Below are positions 1 to 11,697 of a DNA stretch of 64,000 bases, one piece after another; the first letter of the stretch is position 1; the number at the start of each line of letters is the position of its first letter. Origin of the DNA: Lingula anatina (Eukaryota; Brachiopoda; Lingulata; Lingulida; Lingulidae); assembly GCF_001039355.2 (NCBI RefSeq), contig NW_019775457.1, forward strand, positions 184,258 to 248,257. Reading direction: 5' to 3'. Position numbers and translations under genes: made by a program. Below the pieces are notes generated by a model, which did not search any database, was not told the DNA's origin, and saw nothing but the letters and a program-made list of their open reading frames with translations.

Positions 1-852
1 TAAGAAAATTTTTTAAAAACTTTATGTTTAATTCTGCATTCTGGTGAATTTTAACTTTTTTTTTTTGCTCAAACAAAATTCAAAAATTGCAAAAATTTTT
101 TTTTTGCCCCCCAAACCCCGGGGGGGGGGGGGGCAGGTGCCCCCCCCCTCCCCCCCCTCCCCCCGGAGGCGACGGCCCTGGTGTGGGAGTGTACTGATGT
201 GTGCACATATATAAATTTTACTGGGAGTATTTTATATGGATTTAGGAAAGTGAAAATGTTGAGGAGTAATGATGCAGGGGACTTAAAGAGATATATATGA
301 CCCTTGCATACGAAATCCGAAAATCTCACTGGAAAAGAGGTGCATGAAAGAGAAATGCTCTTAAATGAGCAAAAATGTTTATTAGCTTGGTATAGTTGGA
401 TCATAAGTGAAAATTATCAAACACTGAAATATTACGGCCATCTACTCACATCAGTCTAATGAAGGCCTTTACATACCCAGGTTGGATGTAAGCTTAATAT
501 TTTGGCTTGTGTTTGATAAATTTTCATTCAAATATATATGCTTGTTTATAGAACATTGGTAGAAATTATTGCACATGAACACATTTAAGAAGAAAGTATT
601 CATCTACTTCCCACACTTTCTGTATATATGATACCATGCAATTAAGGTATATTTTATTTGAAGTGGTATTTAAGAGGGGCTCTATGTAAAAGTAACTCTG
701 AGGTCTTAAAGATCTTCAAATATGAAGAGAAAAGTTAATCAGCCATTAAATTTTAAATTTTACAGCCTGATTTTTTTCTCACTAGAGGTTTATATCATAC
801 TTAAAATTAAACAAAACAGAAACTGATGTACTAATCTGTGAATCTGTTTTAG
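1..852. other. Upstream intron of the RIG-I-like receptor; low-complexity C/G tract
   Basis: No exon is supportable here. The stretch lies before the first recognisable coding exon of the receptor (853), which opens in the middle of CARD1, so this is most likely intron. Positions about 107-175 are a homopolymeric C/G tract next to poly-T, a typical assembly-fragile segment. The sequence just before 853 is a plausible acceptor (CTGTTTTAG). The missing first part of CARD1, about 40 residues by comparison with MDA5, is expected to the left of the window. Confidence 0.5.
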
Positions 853-3800
853 CTGAAGAAGATAAAATAAAAGCTGCTACAGATGAGAAAGGACCACGGA
901 AAGGAGCAGAGCTCTTGCTGAGTTTTGTTTTAGAAAGTACGGATCCTGGCTGGTTCACAGTGTTTGTTAATGGACTGAGGGAAACTGGTAAAGAACATTT
1001 TGTTTGACAAATGGAAGTGACGAAAAAGAATTTCATGGAAGTATTGATTAGTAATTGTGCAAATACATGATATGTGGCAAATATCCTCTCCATCTTCACT
1101 GACAAGTACTGGTAATTCTGCTAAATTTTACTTTCATATTTGGAATATATTTGTATTATTATATTTTAAATAATCATATTAAGAAAATACCTAAAGTTTT
1201 TAAACATTTAAAACTGAAAATTATGTGATGTTATTACTTTCAGGTAGTGAAACCGCACTAGGAATATTAGAAGACTTCAAAGCACTGAGTGATTTTTCCC
1301 AACATGTAGATGGGATGAAATATGATCTTAACTCTGTGCGCTTTGAGGACTTGCATGAGAAGCATTTACGTGTATTTAGACCTCATATCATAGAGTACCT
1401 GGAACCAATCCAGTTACTTCCACATCTGATCCAGAGAGGTGTGTTGTCTGACAGCACTGTAGACAGGATCAGAGCAGAGACACGGAACAAAGGCAGGTTT
1501 TATGGCAGCTTGATGCTACTCAGACACTTGCCCACTCTCAAGAATACCTGGTACACTGACTTCCTGTATTCTCTCTGGGACAGTGGAAATCAAAAAGATA
1601 AAGAACTGGTGCAGCTGATAGATCCAGATTTCAATCCAGGTATATGTGTTTTATTATTGTTTTAAATATGATAATAGTACATGTACATGTATGATGGTCA
1701 GTACACAGTCTAGTCTAAGCAGTTGCAGACAACTAGACCAAGATCTTAATAACCTAGATCTCAAGAAATATTGTGAATATAAGGTTTGTTCTTTTTTGCT
1801 GGCTTAAATTATATTTTTTGCAGGGTGCGTGGGTGATTCTTATCAGAAGATATAATTTTACATCATAATTCAATGAGAATTTTATTGAAATATTTCAAAC
1901 TAGATTGGAAGCAGTACCAGACCAGCCAGAAGAGGACAGTCACCAAGGAGATTGCTGGGGACACTATTGATGCTGTACCTCCTAAATGGAGGAAATACGG
2001 CAGTGCTGATGAAGGCAGAAATATCACAGGTAAATTTGACTATCTAGCTGGTACAAAGTCATCTGATATGGCAGCTGATTTACATGCGGCCATTCTTCAT
2101 TAACACTGAAACTGAATGTTATGGCAAGCTGTCAACATTGACAACAGTGATGAATAATTAATTGGTAAAGTGTTTTCTTATTATCTTTTAAGAGTTAATT
2201 AAAGTTAACTAAATATTAACTGTTAGATTGGTTGGTTGATTAATATAATTAATTTGCTTTAGGTGCAGAAGTTGAACAAGTGTCTCTCAAGTTGAGTGAT
2301 TTGAACATAACAGGTAAGAAATAATGAAGGTTGTTTATGCAAAAATAAAAAACCAGCAGCATGTGTCTTGTCCATGTGTGTCCTGTACAGTGTCAATCAT
2401 CAGCAGTATGTGTCTTGTCCATGTGTGTCCTGTACAGTGTCAATCATCAGCAGTATGTGTCTTGTCCATGTGTGTCTTGTCCATGTGTGTCCTGTACAGT
2501 GTCAATCATCAGCCAGGAAGTGGGTAACTTAAAGTTGATATGATTTTGGTGGTGATCCATTAATTAATTAATTAAAATTGAGCTGCCCTGATGGAGGACT
2601 GTGGTCTCGTAGTGCTTTTCTAGGTAATATTTTTATCTTTTTTAACAGTAGAAATACATGTATGCAGTTATATTTATTTACAGTGGGGGCTTCTCCATAG
2701 TCCGAAGGTTCATTGGTCCGAAAAATGGTAACATTTTCATTGTTTTTTTAAATCAAGTGTTCATTGGTCTCAAGGTTTTATAGTGAATATTTGGACCAAT
2801 GAACCTTAGGACTATCGAACCTTCAGACTATTGCTACGGCCCCATTTACAGTTATATATATTTATTAGTTAAATACAGTTATATATATTTATTAGTTAAA
2901 TACAGTTATGTATATTTTCAATAACCATAAAAACAAATTGGTAAATATTACTTATGAGTGCAATTTTCTGGATGTTCACCTTTTGAATTTACTTCTCCTG
3001 TCTTTCATGGATTTATAGATGAACTTAGTCTGCGTAATTATCAGCATGAGTTAGCAGAGCCTGCCCTGAGAGGGCAGAATTGTATCATTGTGGCCCCCAC
3101 AGGAAGTGGTAAAACTAGGGTAGCAGCACACATTGTGGCAGAACACTTGAAACAAGGTGAATGTTTTTTTTTTTTTTTTTTTTTTTTGTTTTTTTTTCCT
3201 TGCACTCCAAGAAATCTCAATATTTTTTATCTAATACTTTAGAAAGTAGTTTATGTAACCTGCACTTTCGTGTAAGTAAGTTGCCAGAATTTATATGTCA
3301 AAATATATTTACAGCTTTGTATTATATCCTAATTCTATTTTATAACAATATTTTACAGGAGCTGATAGAAAAGTGGTGTTTATGGCTTGTAAAGTTCCAC
3401 TGGTTGAACAGCAGTACCAACTATTCTGTCAACTATTTGAAAAATATGAATTGAGGGTATATGTTCTCTGAAGCTCAGGATGAGTTTTTCTTTCACCTTT
3501 TTTAATCTGTTTATAGACATATATAGTTTATTAATAAACTTGTGATAATAATGCTGATAAATTCCAACCCATCTGTATGGTTCTTTTGAAATTTGCAGGA
3601 GAGATGTGTTTGGGCAACATTATGCTAGATTTGGAGTGAGACCTAATTAAATGAAAGAACTATGAAAGCGGGGAAAAAGCGTCTTAATTACCACTGTATG
3701 ATACACATTGTTCAGATATGTCAGAAACATGTTTTAAATAGAGTGTACTTTAGATATTGATCAACATAATATATGTACACAATTAATTTTGATGTTTCCT

Positions 3801-6069
3801 CTCAATTCCTTTATTACCAGGTGCTGAAAGTGTGTGGAGATGATGAGTCAAATAAATTTCTGCACCAGCTGATTTCTGAGTTTGACATCATTGTGTTGAC
3901 CCCGCAGATCTTGGAAAACCACTTGCTAGAAAACACCATCTCTTCTCTGGACGTGTTCTCCTTGCTGATCTTTGATGAATGCCATCACACCCAGAAAGGC
4001 AATCCTTACAATGCTATCATGTCCAGATATATAAGACAGAAACACAGGGACAAAATGGTGAAGTTGCCCCAGGTAATGACAGTTGACCTTTATATACGTA
4101 CCATATTTTTTATATGCACGAAAATTTCAACATTTTTCTGTAAACGTCAAGTATCCAAAAACCATTCACAGAATTTCGATGATAATTCCATGTTTGAGTT
4201 TGTAGTTTTTGAGTCACTCTCGTATAATGGAGATAGAAACTGAGTAAAAATGCCAAATCTGAAATGTAAAAAAAAAAAAGAAAGTAGATCATTATTTTCT
4301 CAGCAGTTTTGGCTAGGCAAATTACCTATGAAGTAAAGACAAAATTTCCAGGAATTTTTTTCTTTGCTTCATAATGATCTAATAGGCATTGTATGCATTT
4401 GATAATAATAATAACTATTGGTTATCAGTTTGATTTTAAAAGAAGGCTTGGACTTTAAAGGGATAATAACTCTTCGTTTTGGCCAAAAAATGAATTTTCC
4501 TGGAGTAAACAACAATTTTCCCATACTTACCAATGGTTAATGAATCCATTTTTACATTCAAAGTTAGTCCCTGGTTTTTTTCTAAAAAGTTTGGTTTTTT
4601 GTTAAATTCTCTTAAGAGATTATAACAGAGTATAGCCATCAATGGAGGTGACGTGGTCTGAAGACAAGTTCAGATATCAGAATAATAGCTATAACTGCTG
4701 TTTTTGTCGTAAAACAGAATATATTTTATTTCTATGAGTTGTTCACGATGTTTCTGTTGTGAAATATAGACCTCATACGAAGAGTTATTATCCCTTTAAT
4801 AAACACTATTATATACATACAAACACAGATGTTATGTGCAAGTCATGATGTAGATAATCTTTTTACAGTTAGTGTACAATATTTAGTAGAAGGATGGTTC
4901 TTAAAATTATTAATCATTGCTGTATTCTCTCTCTATATTTCTGTTCAGAGAATGGCAATTATAACAGTTTATACTGGCAAATTGGTTCCACAAAAAAAAA
5001 AAAAAAAAATTAGAACCTGAGACTGTGTGCTGTAAAAACTAACTGCTTTAATTGAAACACCGAAGCACTAAATCAAGACAGTCTTGGATACAACAGTCAG
5101 TCATGTTGTTCTAACTAAAGAAATCGCAGGAATACAAATTTTGGTGTTGAAATCACTGAGACTGACCTTCTTCTCATAATTAGATTGTAGGTATGACTGC
5201 TTCATTAGGAGTTGGAGATGCTAAGACGGATTATGAAGCAGAGAGCCATATCTTACATCTATGTGCTAACCTAGACAGCCGCTGTATAGCCACAGTGGAA
5301 AGGTATAGAGATGAACTGGACCAGTACGTCAACACGCCAAATGAAGGTTAGGTTAACAACCTGAATGTCAATTGATTCATCATATTGTTTTAAGCTTAGA
5401 TACAATACAATACAATACAATACAATACAATACAATACATTTTATTTCATGTCGGGTAAAAATTTAAAGGAAACATTAGCTTTGCAGCTCTTCACCTACT
5501 GGGCAAGGACATAATGTTGGAAACACTGATCGAGTCTACTATTGGATTAATTAAGTTTATTCTATTAAGTTAAATAGGTATCATCCAAGATAGCCCTACT
5601 GTAAGTCCAATGCTTCTGTTGGTTATAAGTTGCCCTGTTTACATACATATATATGTACATCTTTTCTTTTATATGATTATTTTTTCCTTTACAAAAGTAA
5701 GCAAGGAAAAATGCATCTATAATACCAGATTAATTTTCAGTTCAGAATATATAAGAACCAACTTCATTTATTCAGAATAATAAATTATATTACTGAGGCA
5801 GTGATCTGGCATGTACCTGTATTAGTACCCCTGCAGGATGTATGATACTCTTTAACCATTGATGTCCTAACTAGACTGATGAGATGATGAATCCTTTGAA
5901 ATGTGAAGTAAAGTTTCCTCTATTAATGCTTTCATTTCATTGTAGAATTCCAGCCTTTACCAAACCGTCAGGAAGACCCCTTCAGAGTCAAAATCATTGC
6001 CATTATGAAGAGAATAGAGAGCATCATTAAACAGTCTCCAAGTATGTATGAATTATTTAAACATGAACC

Positions 6070-6105
<36 letters not shown>

Positions 6106-9100
6106 GTGTGTGTGTGTGTGTGTATGTGTGTGTACAGCAGTGACAATTAACTGGTGTAAAATCAGTTGATTTCTCAGCTTTTATGCTGAATAACTGAACA
6201 GAAGTAATTAGAACATTTAAAAATACATCAGTGGATATAGAAAATTTGACTTATTTTGATTGTTTTTCTATGTCACCAGTTCGTATAAAGATAACAGTAA
6301 AAGGATAAAAAGTTCTGCAGGAGTTGACTTTTGTATATAGTAATTTTGGTCACTCTCACTTTCTAAATTATTTTTCCTCATGGACCATTACATACCTTTG
6401 ACCTTATTAGTGGCATATACAGAAATAAAATGTAATTTTCACATCCTCTCGTTATAATTGTATGGGTAATTATCATCTAGATTGGAGTTTCAGGCCAGTA
6501 TCAAAAATATTCTTAACATTTCAGCATTGTATTTTTGAACTATATGATATTTGCATTGGGTGGTGATTTCAAATTTGGTTAAAATACAAAATCTGATGTA
6601 AAATTTGTGATAAAAATCAATGATACCTTTTAATCAAAAAAATTTAAAGTGGAAGTTTAAGCAATCATTATGTATCATTATGTGTTTTTTTTTTTTGCCA
6701 TCCAATCAAACTGTTTATATCATCATTCAGTCTGTTATGACCTGCTGAGCAGTGGTAATAAGGCCTTAACCAAAGCTCCCAATGAGCGTGACAGCCAGCA
6801 ATACCACCAGTGGGCGACACAGCTGGGCAAGATAGCCCCAACAGTGAGTCAAAATCCAGAGCTGACCCGCACCATTGTTACCTGCACAGATTATCTCCAG
6901 GTTTGTTGTTTTCATGGGATAGCTCAAACTTGTGATTAATTCTGTGGTAACTCTGTTGTGGGATTTGTGTAAGTGAAAGGACATATGGTATTTTAAATGA
7001 ACTCTTGTACGTGTTGTAGGGGTCCATGTTCCTCCCTACTCAGGTTCTTCTAATATTTCACTTGTCACTGATGCATGGGAGAGGGAATATAACCACAAAC
7101 TCACATCTTCAGTTCCCACTCTAAAAGTCCCTTCCTAGGGTCGTAGTGTCAAAGTCCCTTCCCAGGTCGAAGTGTCAAAGTCCCTTCCCAGGATCATAGT
7201 GTCGAAGCCCCTTCCCAGGGTCGTGATAGTTAAACGTAACCTCCCCTTAGCTAAAAAACAATATACATATCATGAAAATTGAACCTATCGTACACAATCA
7301 ACAGTCCACATCGATATTTATGTGACATACTAGTATATCCGTATGTGGATTTAATCTTACTATCAAGTCTCTGATTGCAGCAATAAGATCGCATCCACAC
7401 AGACGATTTACAAGCTGGAAAATTCGCGGTTTAATTCTGGAATTTGAAATCTTAATCATATAGGGAACGCAGTGGCTCAATCGAGTCCTGCGTTCTGACT
7501 ATTAACGGAGTAACAGTGTCTTGATGAATGTTATACGATTACAGATGGTCTTTCCGTGGGACTCCTGCCTTCTGCATCTTGATTGCGCCTGTTCTTTTTC
7601 TGTAAAATAAATTTTCGACATATTATATTTCCATAATTTTTTAGACAAAAGATTCCTATGCATACCACTAATAAAAACAAAGCTAGAGTACCCAAATAGC
7701 CCCATATGTTATGCTTATCCAGTAAAAAATTTCCCCCATGCATTAGTGACAAGTGAAATATATTAGAAGAACCTGGGTAGGGAGGAATATGGACCCCTAC
7801 AGTGTTGTTATATAGGTTTATGCCAAAGATTAGTTAAGCAAGTTGGCTCTGTAGCCACAGTAACTTTAAATTTAATTGTTTGTAACTAGGTTAAATGTTT
7901 AATTGAATATTGTTGCAGGGATATAATGTAGCCCTGGGGGTGAACAGAAATGCCAGGACCTCGGATGCTGTGGAGTACTTAGTACAGAAGTTATCACCTT
8001 ACAGCACCAGACAGCATATACAAACTGCATTGGAAAAAGAGCTGTTCCAAATGTTTGAAGGTATGAACTCTAAGAACCGAAAGTTTAACTTGTACATCAG
8101 ATTATTTTACAACAGCTGCTGTTTCCTATCAGCAGCAACATTCCAAGGAAACAAAACTGATATCCTTTTCATTTTGATTAAAGTCAAATTTCCACGTTTT
8201 AATTTTGTATATACATGTATTGCAGAAAGGAACATTTTTGTAAACTTTATTTATAATTTGCAGATGTGCGTCCGGAAATTAGCAGACTGGCTGAGGATCG
8301 CAGGTATCAAAACCCAAGACTTCTCCAGCTTCAGCAGCGTATTGAAGACAACACCAGGGCTCCACATTCCCGGGGCATCATCTTTGTGACCACTTTAGCC
8401 ATAGTGCAGGCACTGTATGACTGGCTGACAGAACTGGACCTCGCGGAAATTGTCAGACCAGAGAAGTTTACGGGGGCACGGGCCTCAGAAGAACAAGGAG
8501 GTGAACATAGATGTGTTGTCTTAATGTTAACATTTCTAGCTTTGAAAAAACATTTTGGGTATTTGCTGTGTTTTGCCAAATAATGGAAATCTGGCCTAAT
8601 TTACTAAACCTGACAGTCATAATTGTGTGTATTGATAGTTAATTAATATTTAAATGTTTGTCCAAAATTAGGGATGACTCAACATGAGCAAGAAAACATT
8701 CTGGCCAAATTTAGAACGGGAGAATGTCGTCTTCTGATTGCAACAACAGTGGCTGAAGAAGGTCTGGATATTCCTGAGTGCAACTTTGTCATATTATACA
8801 ACCATATTGGAAATGAAATCAGCACAGTTCAAACAAGAGGTAAACCGTTATATTGTGAATTAACATTTCAGAATTGAATAAAGCAGTATAGTATTTTATA
8901 TGATATTGTGATTTTTTGTTTTTTAACTATTTAAGGTTGCAATTATTTTATATTAAGGGAGATGGGCATAATCTTGCTATTACTATGAATTTTGATCTTA
9001 CCATATATCATATTAAATATTTATCTTAGGAAGAAACCGAGCAAAGGATGCTACCTCTTACGTAATGGCAGAGGATCGTTTTCAGTTAAAGGCGGCTCTC

Positions 9101-9652
9101 AACTGTCAGAAGGAAAAAATGATGAATAAAGCGGTAGCCGTGATGAAAAGGAAACTGGAAAGAGAAGATGTGTCGCAGCAAATAATGACTTTTCAGAGAG
9201 AGGAAATAAAAAAGATGGACATAGAAGCTATTAAGCGTCAGAAAAAATTAGCTAAAAAATCATCTGAGGAATTCCATCTTGTTTGTCGCAAATGTCAAAC
9301 ATTTGCAGTGAGTACTGCAAGTCTGAGAAAAATCAAAGAGAGCCACCATGTTGTGTTAGATGAAGATTTTCAGAATAAGATCCAGCTCAAAGATCCAAAG
9401 AAGGTCATTCACATTGATGGCATGGAATTGCAGAAGAAGATTGTTTGCGCTGAATGTCCAAGTTTAGAATGGGGAACCCTGGCCCTCTATGAGGGTGAGA
9501 TGTACTATGTCATTGCTATCAAAGCATTCAATGTGAAGACTGTGGATGGACAGTATTACAAGCCATGTCAATTCAAACACTGGATAGATGCACCTTTTAA
9601 GGTGGAGCCACTTGATGCCATGGTGGAGTGCGGTAAACCTCAGAATATCTAA
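853..9652 (+). CDS. RLR: RIG-I-like receptor (MDA5/RIG-I type RNA helicase), 5'-partial, 14 exons in window
   Basis: A cytosolic sensor of double-stranded or 5'-phosphorylated RNA that in this family signals through MAVS-type CARD adaptors. Exons: 853-987, 1244-1639, 1904-2029, 2263-2313, 3019-3156, 3359-3456, 3821-4072, 5184-5346, 5946-6041, 6731-6900, 7919-8060, 8264-8500, 8672-8839, 9030-9652. Reading phase is continuous and gives 930 residues here; family members run about 925-1025, so roughly 40-60 residues are missing at the left. Exon 1 and the start of exon 2 hold the end of CARD1 ([17 protein letters not shown]); exon 2 holds CARD2. Helicase motifs seen: APTGSGKT (I), [10 protein letters not shown] (Ia), DECHHT (II), TAS (III), GIIFVTT (IV), [15 protein letters not shown] (V) and QTRGRNRA (VI). 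The pincer region lies in exons 8-11. The last exon carries the C-terminal RNA-binding domain with both zinc pairs (CRKC and CAEC). The acceptor of exon 3 (CAAACTAG) is weak. It resembles MDA5 slightly more than RIG-I; orthology is not resolved. Confidence 0.93.
2352..2515. repeat. Minisatellite, about 3 copies of a 47-bp unit
   Basis: The units contain TGTGTCTTGTCCATGTGTG followed by CCTGTACAGTGTCAATCATC and lie in the receptor intron between the 51-bp exon (2263-2313) and the helicase start exon. Cysteine-rich open frames across it are repeat artefacts. Confidence 0.85.
2685..2843. mobile_element. Short palindromic MITE, 159 bp, with a 9-bp direct repeat at its ends
   Basis: The ends are inverted repeats: GGGGGCTTCTCCATAGTCCG at the left is partly mirrored by the segment ending in GCTACGGCCCC at the right, and the inner arms (2694-2724 and 2793-2815) pair over GGTTCATTGGTCC. 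ATTTACAGT occurs directly on both sides (2676-2684 and 2844-2852), as expected of a 9-bp target-site duplication. That length would fit Mutator-like or P-like elements. The surrounding sequence is itself repetitive, so the direct repeat could be partly accidental. Confidence 0.6.
4459..4795. mobile_element. MITE with TTAA target duplication (piggyBac-like), copy 1
   Basis: The ends are inverted repeats AGGGATAATAACTCTTCG and its complement CGAAGAGTTATTATCCCT, flanked on both sides by TTAA (4455-4458 and 4796-4799). TTAA duplication is the hallmark of piggyBac-superfamily insertion. The 337-bp interior has no usable reading frame. A diverged second copy is at 58595-58942. It lies in the receptor intron 4073-5183. 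Confidence 0.7.
5401..5500 (-). mobile_element. 3' fragment of a non-LTR retroelement with a pentanucleotide tail
   Basis: An (ATACA)n run at 5401-5439 is followed by TTTTATTTCATGTCGGGTA and about 55 further bases. The same arrangement recurs at 58133-58217. Read on the minus strand the element ends in repeated TATTG units, the kind of microsatellite tail seen on CR1/L2/RTE-type LINEs or derived SINEs. It is 5'-truncated and non-coding. The class is inference. Confidence 0.55.
6068..6132. repeat. (TTG)n followed by (TG)n microsatellite
   Basis: Simple repeat in the receptor intron 6042-6730, just downstream of the exon 5946-6041. Confidence 0.95.
7015..7801. mobile_element. 787-bp DNA transposon remnant with about 67-bp terminal inverted repeats
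   Basis: The left end (7015-7082, starting TGTAGGGGTCCATGTTCC) is the near-perfect reverse complement of the right end (about 7735-7801, ending GGACCCCTACA). Possible target duplications are TA (if the element begins at GGGGTCC) or GTGT/GTGTTG, which flanks both ends. The interior holds four copies of a roughly 32-bp unit (about 7118-7230, AAAGTCCCTTCCCAGG). On the minus strand a 73-codon frame (7531-7752) would give one hydrophobic segment followed by basic residues; I do not recognise it and would not call it a gene. The element sits in the receptor intron 6901-7918. Confidence 0.7.
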
Positions 9653-11697
9653 ACAATAGAGATATTCACTTGATGCCATCGTGGACTTACTTACAGAGCT
9701 ACAGAATATAAGTAGTTCTTCCGTGTAGCTGACACTAACTAGGCAGAGAAGAATTAGCAAGCAATTTAGCTGTAAACCAGTCAGTGTGTGATGATGAAAG
9801 TTTGAGTGGTGTGTCACAGCTTGAAGCCTTTTTTTGCACATGTAGGAGAGCTTATACTTGAAAAAAGACAAATGAATATATTAAAATAACTTCTGTCAAC
9901 ATAAAACACTTAAGGCTGTACGCACTCAAACCTACTTGTCGTCATTCACTGTGGACAATTAAGAAAATTACAACTTTGATAATTTGAGATGCAAGCTTTT
10001 TTGATGTGTTTGTTTGCAAACTGTGTGTACTATAGTTTTAACAAATAGATTTTGTCCTATTTAATCTTTCTGACTTGGTGAGGTTGTGTGTTGACATCTG
10101 TTAATGTGAAGAAGTACAAGTCAAGAAGTAAATCACTGACGAAGTTAATCACATCATTTTCAAGCTTAACTGACTTGATGTAGCATTAACAATTAGTGAA
10201 ATAATTAAGTGTCCTATTTGTGCATTATTCAAGTATGGTTGGAAAGAATGGTGTCTGTTTGTCTTGATCCCTGCTGCACTAGAAATCATAAGTTAAACCT
10301 TTTTGTTAAAATACAATGCATGACAATTGATGTGTCGATAGCATTGTGTAAATGAAAAAAAAAAACATTTATTTTTTTAATTTTAACTTATATCATAATA
10401 TGAAATCATAGTTTTAAAAGAGTTATGTTGCAAGGCAACATCTCTACAATTCTGAGAGGAAAAAAAAGCTTTTTTGATTTTGATACACTTTGATTCAATA
10501 TATTTTACTTTTTACTACCACATGGTGGTGTATTTTTATGTGTAAACATTTCAACCCAATAGCTTTTGTAATATCACTGTAGCATTGATACAAGTAAATA
10601 ATTTTAAAATTTTCTTTGTTTGTACCAAAATGTAAGGCTGGAACTAAATGTGTTTGAGTGTGAGCAGTTTTTATTTAAAGATATGGTCTATCATATTTTG
10701 TTAACTTTTAAAAACTGGTCTTTTCACACTCCTTTAATTTACGCTCCCTAATTAACCTAGTAACAGGTTGAGTGTGCATCACGTACGTCAGACTTAGACT
10801 GGGTTCCCATAGATTTAGATCGATCTATCCCGATTGACCTAACTCCTTGGGGGTTCACGCTAAATTGCTGTCAGTTTCCGAGAGCCGAACGCGCACAAAA
10901 GTTAATTACCCCTTTTAGTAGGCGGGACAGACATTTAAGCCAGTCAGGCTGACAACAATCTAGTGAGACTCCCCACGGGGGATAGATCGATCTAACAATC
11001 TATGGGAATGCACTCTTAGATTGCCGGGCTCTGAAGGCGGGCGGGCAAGATTTGTGAAGATGTGCAGTTCATGCACTGTAACGGAGCAGTGGAGGAAATT
11101 GAATGTTTTTAACTGGTTATTTTCACATGACAGAAATTTTTATATTTAAGATCACCATTTTCCAGGAGGTTCCAGGGCATCTGGGGCTTGTTTCTCCATA
11201 GAACCAAAGACTAAAACTGTTCTAAAATCACTTTGAAATTCAAACCTATTTTTTATCTAATTGGACAAAAGACAAATTGTTGGTAGTCCAACTAGACGAA
11301 GTACACATGTACATGTACTGTGACTGTTTTCAAACAGGATCGAAGACATGTCTACGTTTCAAACCAATACTTAATTTAATTTATTTAAGCAGACAACTGT
11401 GGATTTATCATGACTGCAGCAGATCTAATTTTGAATTTAAGTACTGTTAAGACCAAATATATAGGGCCATAGCTGTTCTGTGGGACAACAGACCCTCATG
11501 AGCTCTGGTTGTTGGTCAGACGTAACTTCATGACGTCACGCACTCCTTATACACCAGGGATAGTTTTTATATCTGCAACAATTAAAATCGTTATTAGAGA
11601 ACACTTAATTCGTGCATTTAGTTAACGACTGTGATTTTGTATTAATATTAAGTAATATTTTGTCGAATTATAAAGATCCGATTTTGAAAAAAATAAA
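9653..11697 (+). other. Likely 3' untranslated region of the RIG-I-like receptor
   Basis: AT-rich non-coding sequence follows the TAA at 9650-9652. The first clear AATAAA on this strand that I noticed is at 11692-11697. Termination may occur earlier at a variant signal, especially because a MITE (10797-11015) lies inside this interval. Confidence 0.3.
10797..11015. mobile_element. MITE family A (PIF/Harbinger-like), copy 1
   Basis: Terminal inverted repeats GACTGGGTTCCCATAGATT and its counterpart (complement of the right end GAGTGCATTCCCATAGATT) continue into the palindrome TAGATCGATCTA. TTA directly flanks both ends (10794-10796, 11016-11018), the 3-bp duplication typical of PIF/Harbinger elements. 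219 bp, no reading frame. Internal landmark: TTTTAGTAGGCGGGACAGAC. Other copies are at 19324, 43593 and 57120. Confidence 0.8.

Noticed and set aside
69-404. 111-codon minus-strand frame rich in Gly/Pro
   Set aside because: Driven by the C/G homopolymer tract and poly-T; no splice context or known motif.
461-483. Possible mini-exon (ATG...CCAG|GTTGGATG) ending in the right phase for the receptor
   Set aside because: The phase fits, but it encodes only seven residues and cannot supply the roughly 40 missing CARD1 residues; likely chance.
1821-1850. Alternative acceptor TTTTTTGCAG before receptor exon 3
   Set aside because: A good pyrimidine tract, but the frame meets TAA after about ten codons; the acceptor at 1903 keeps the frame open.
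2324-2543. Cys-rich frames [11 protein letters not shown]
   Set aside because: Reading of a 47-bp minisatellite within an intron.
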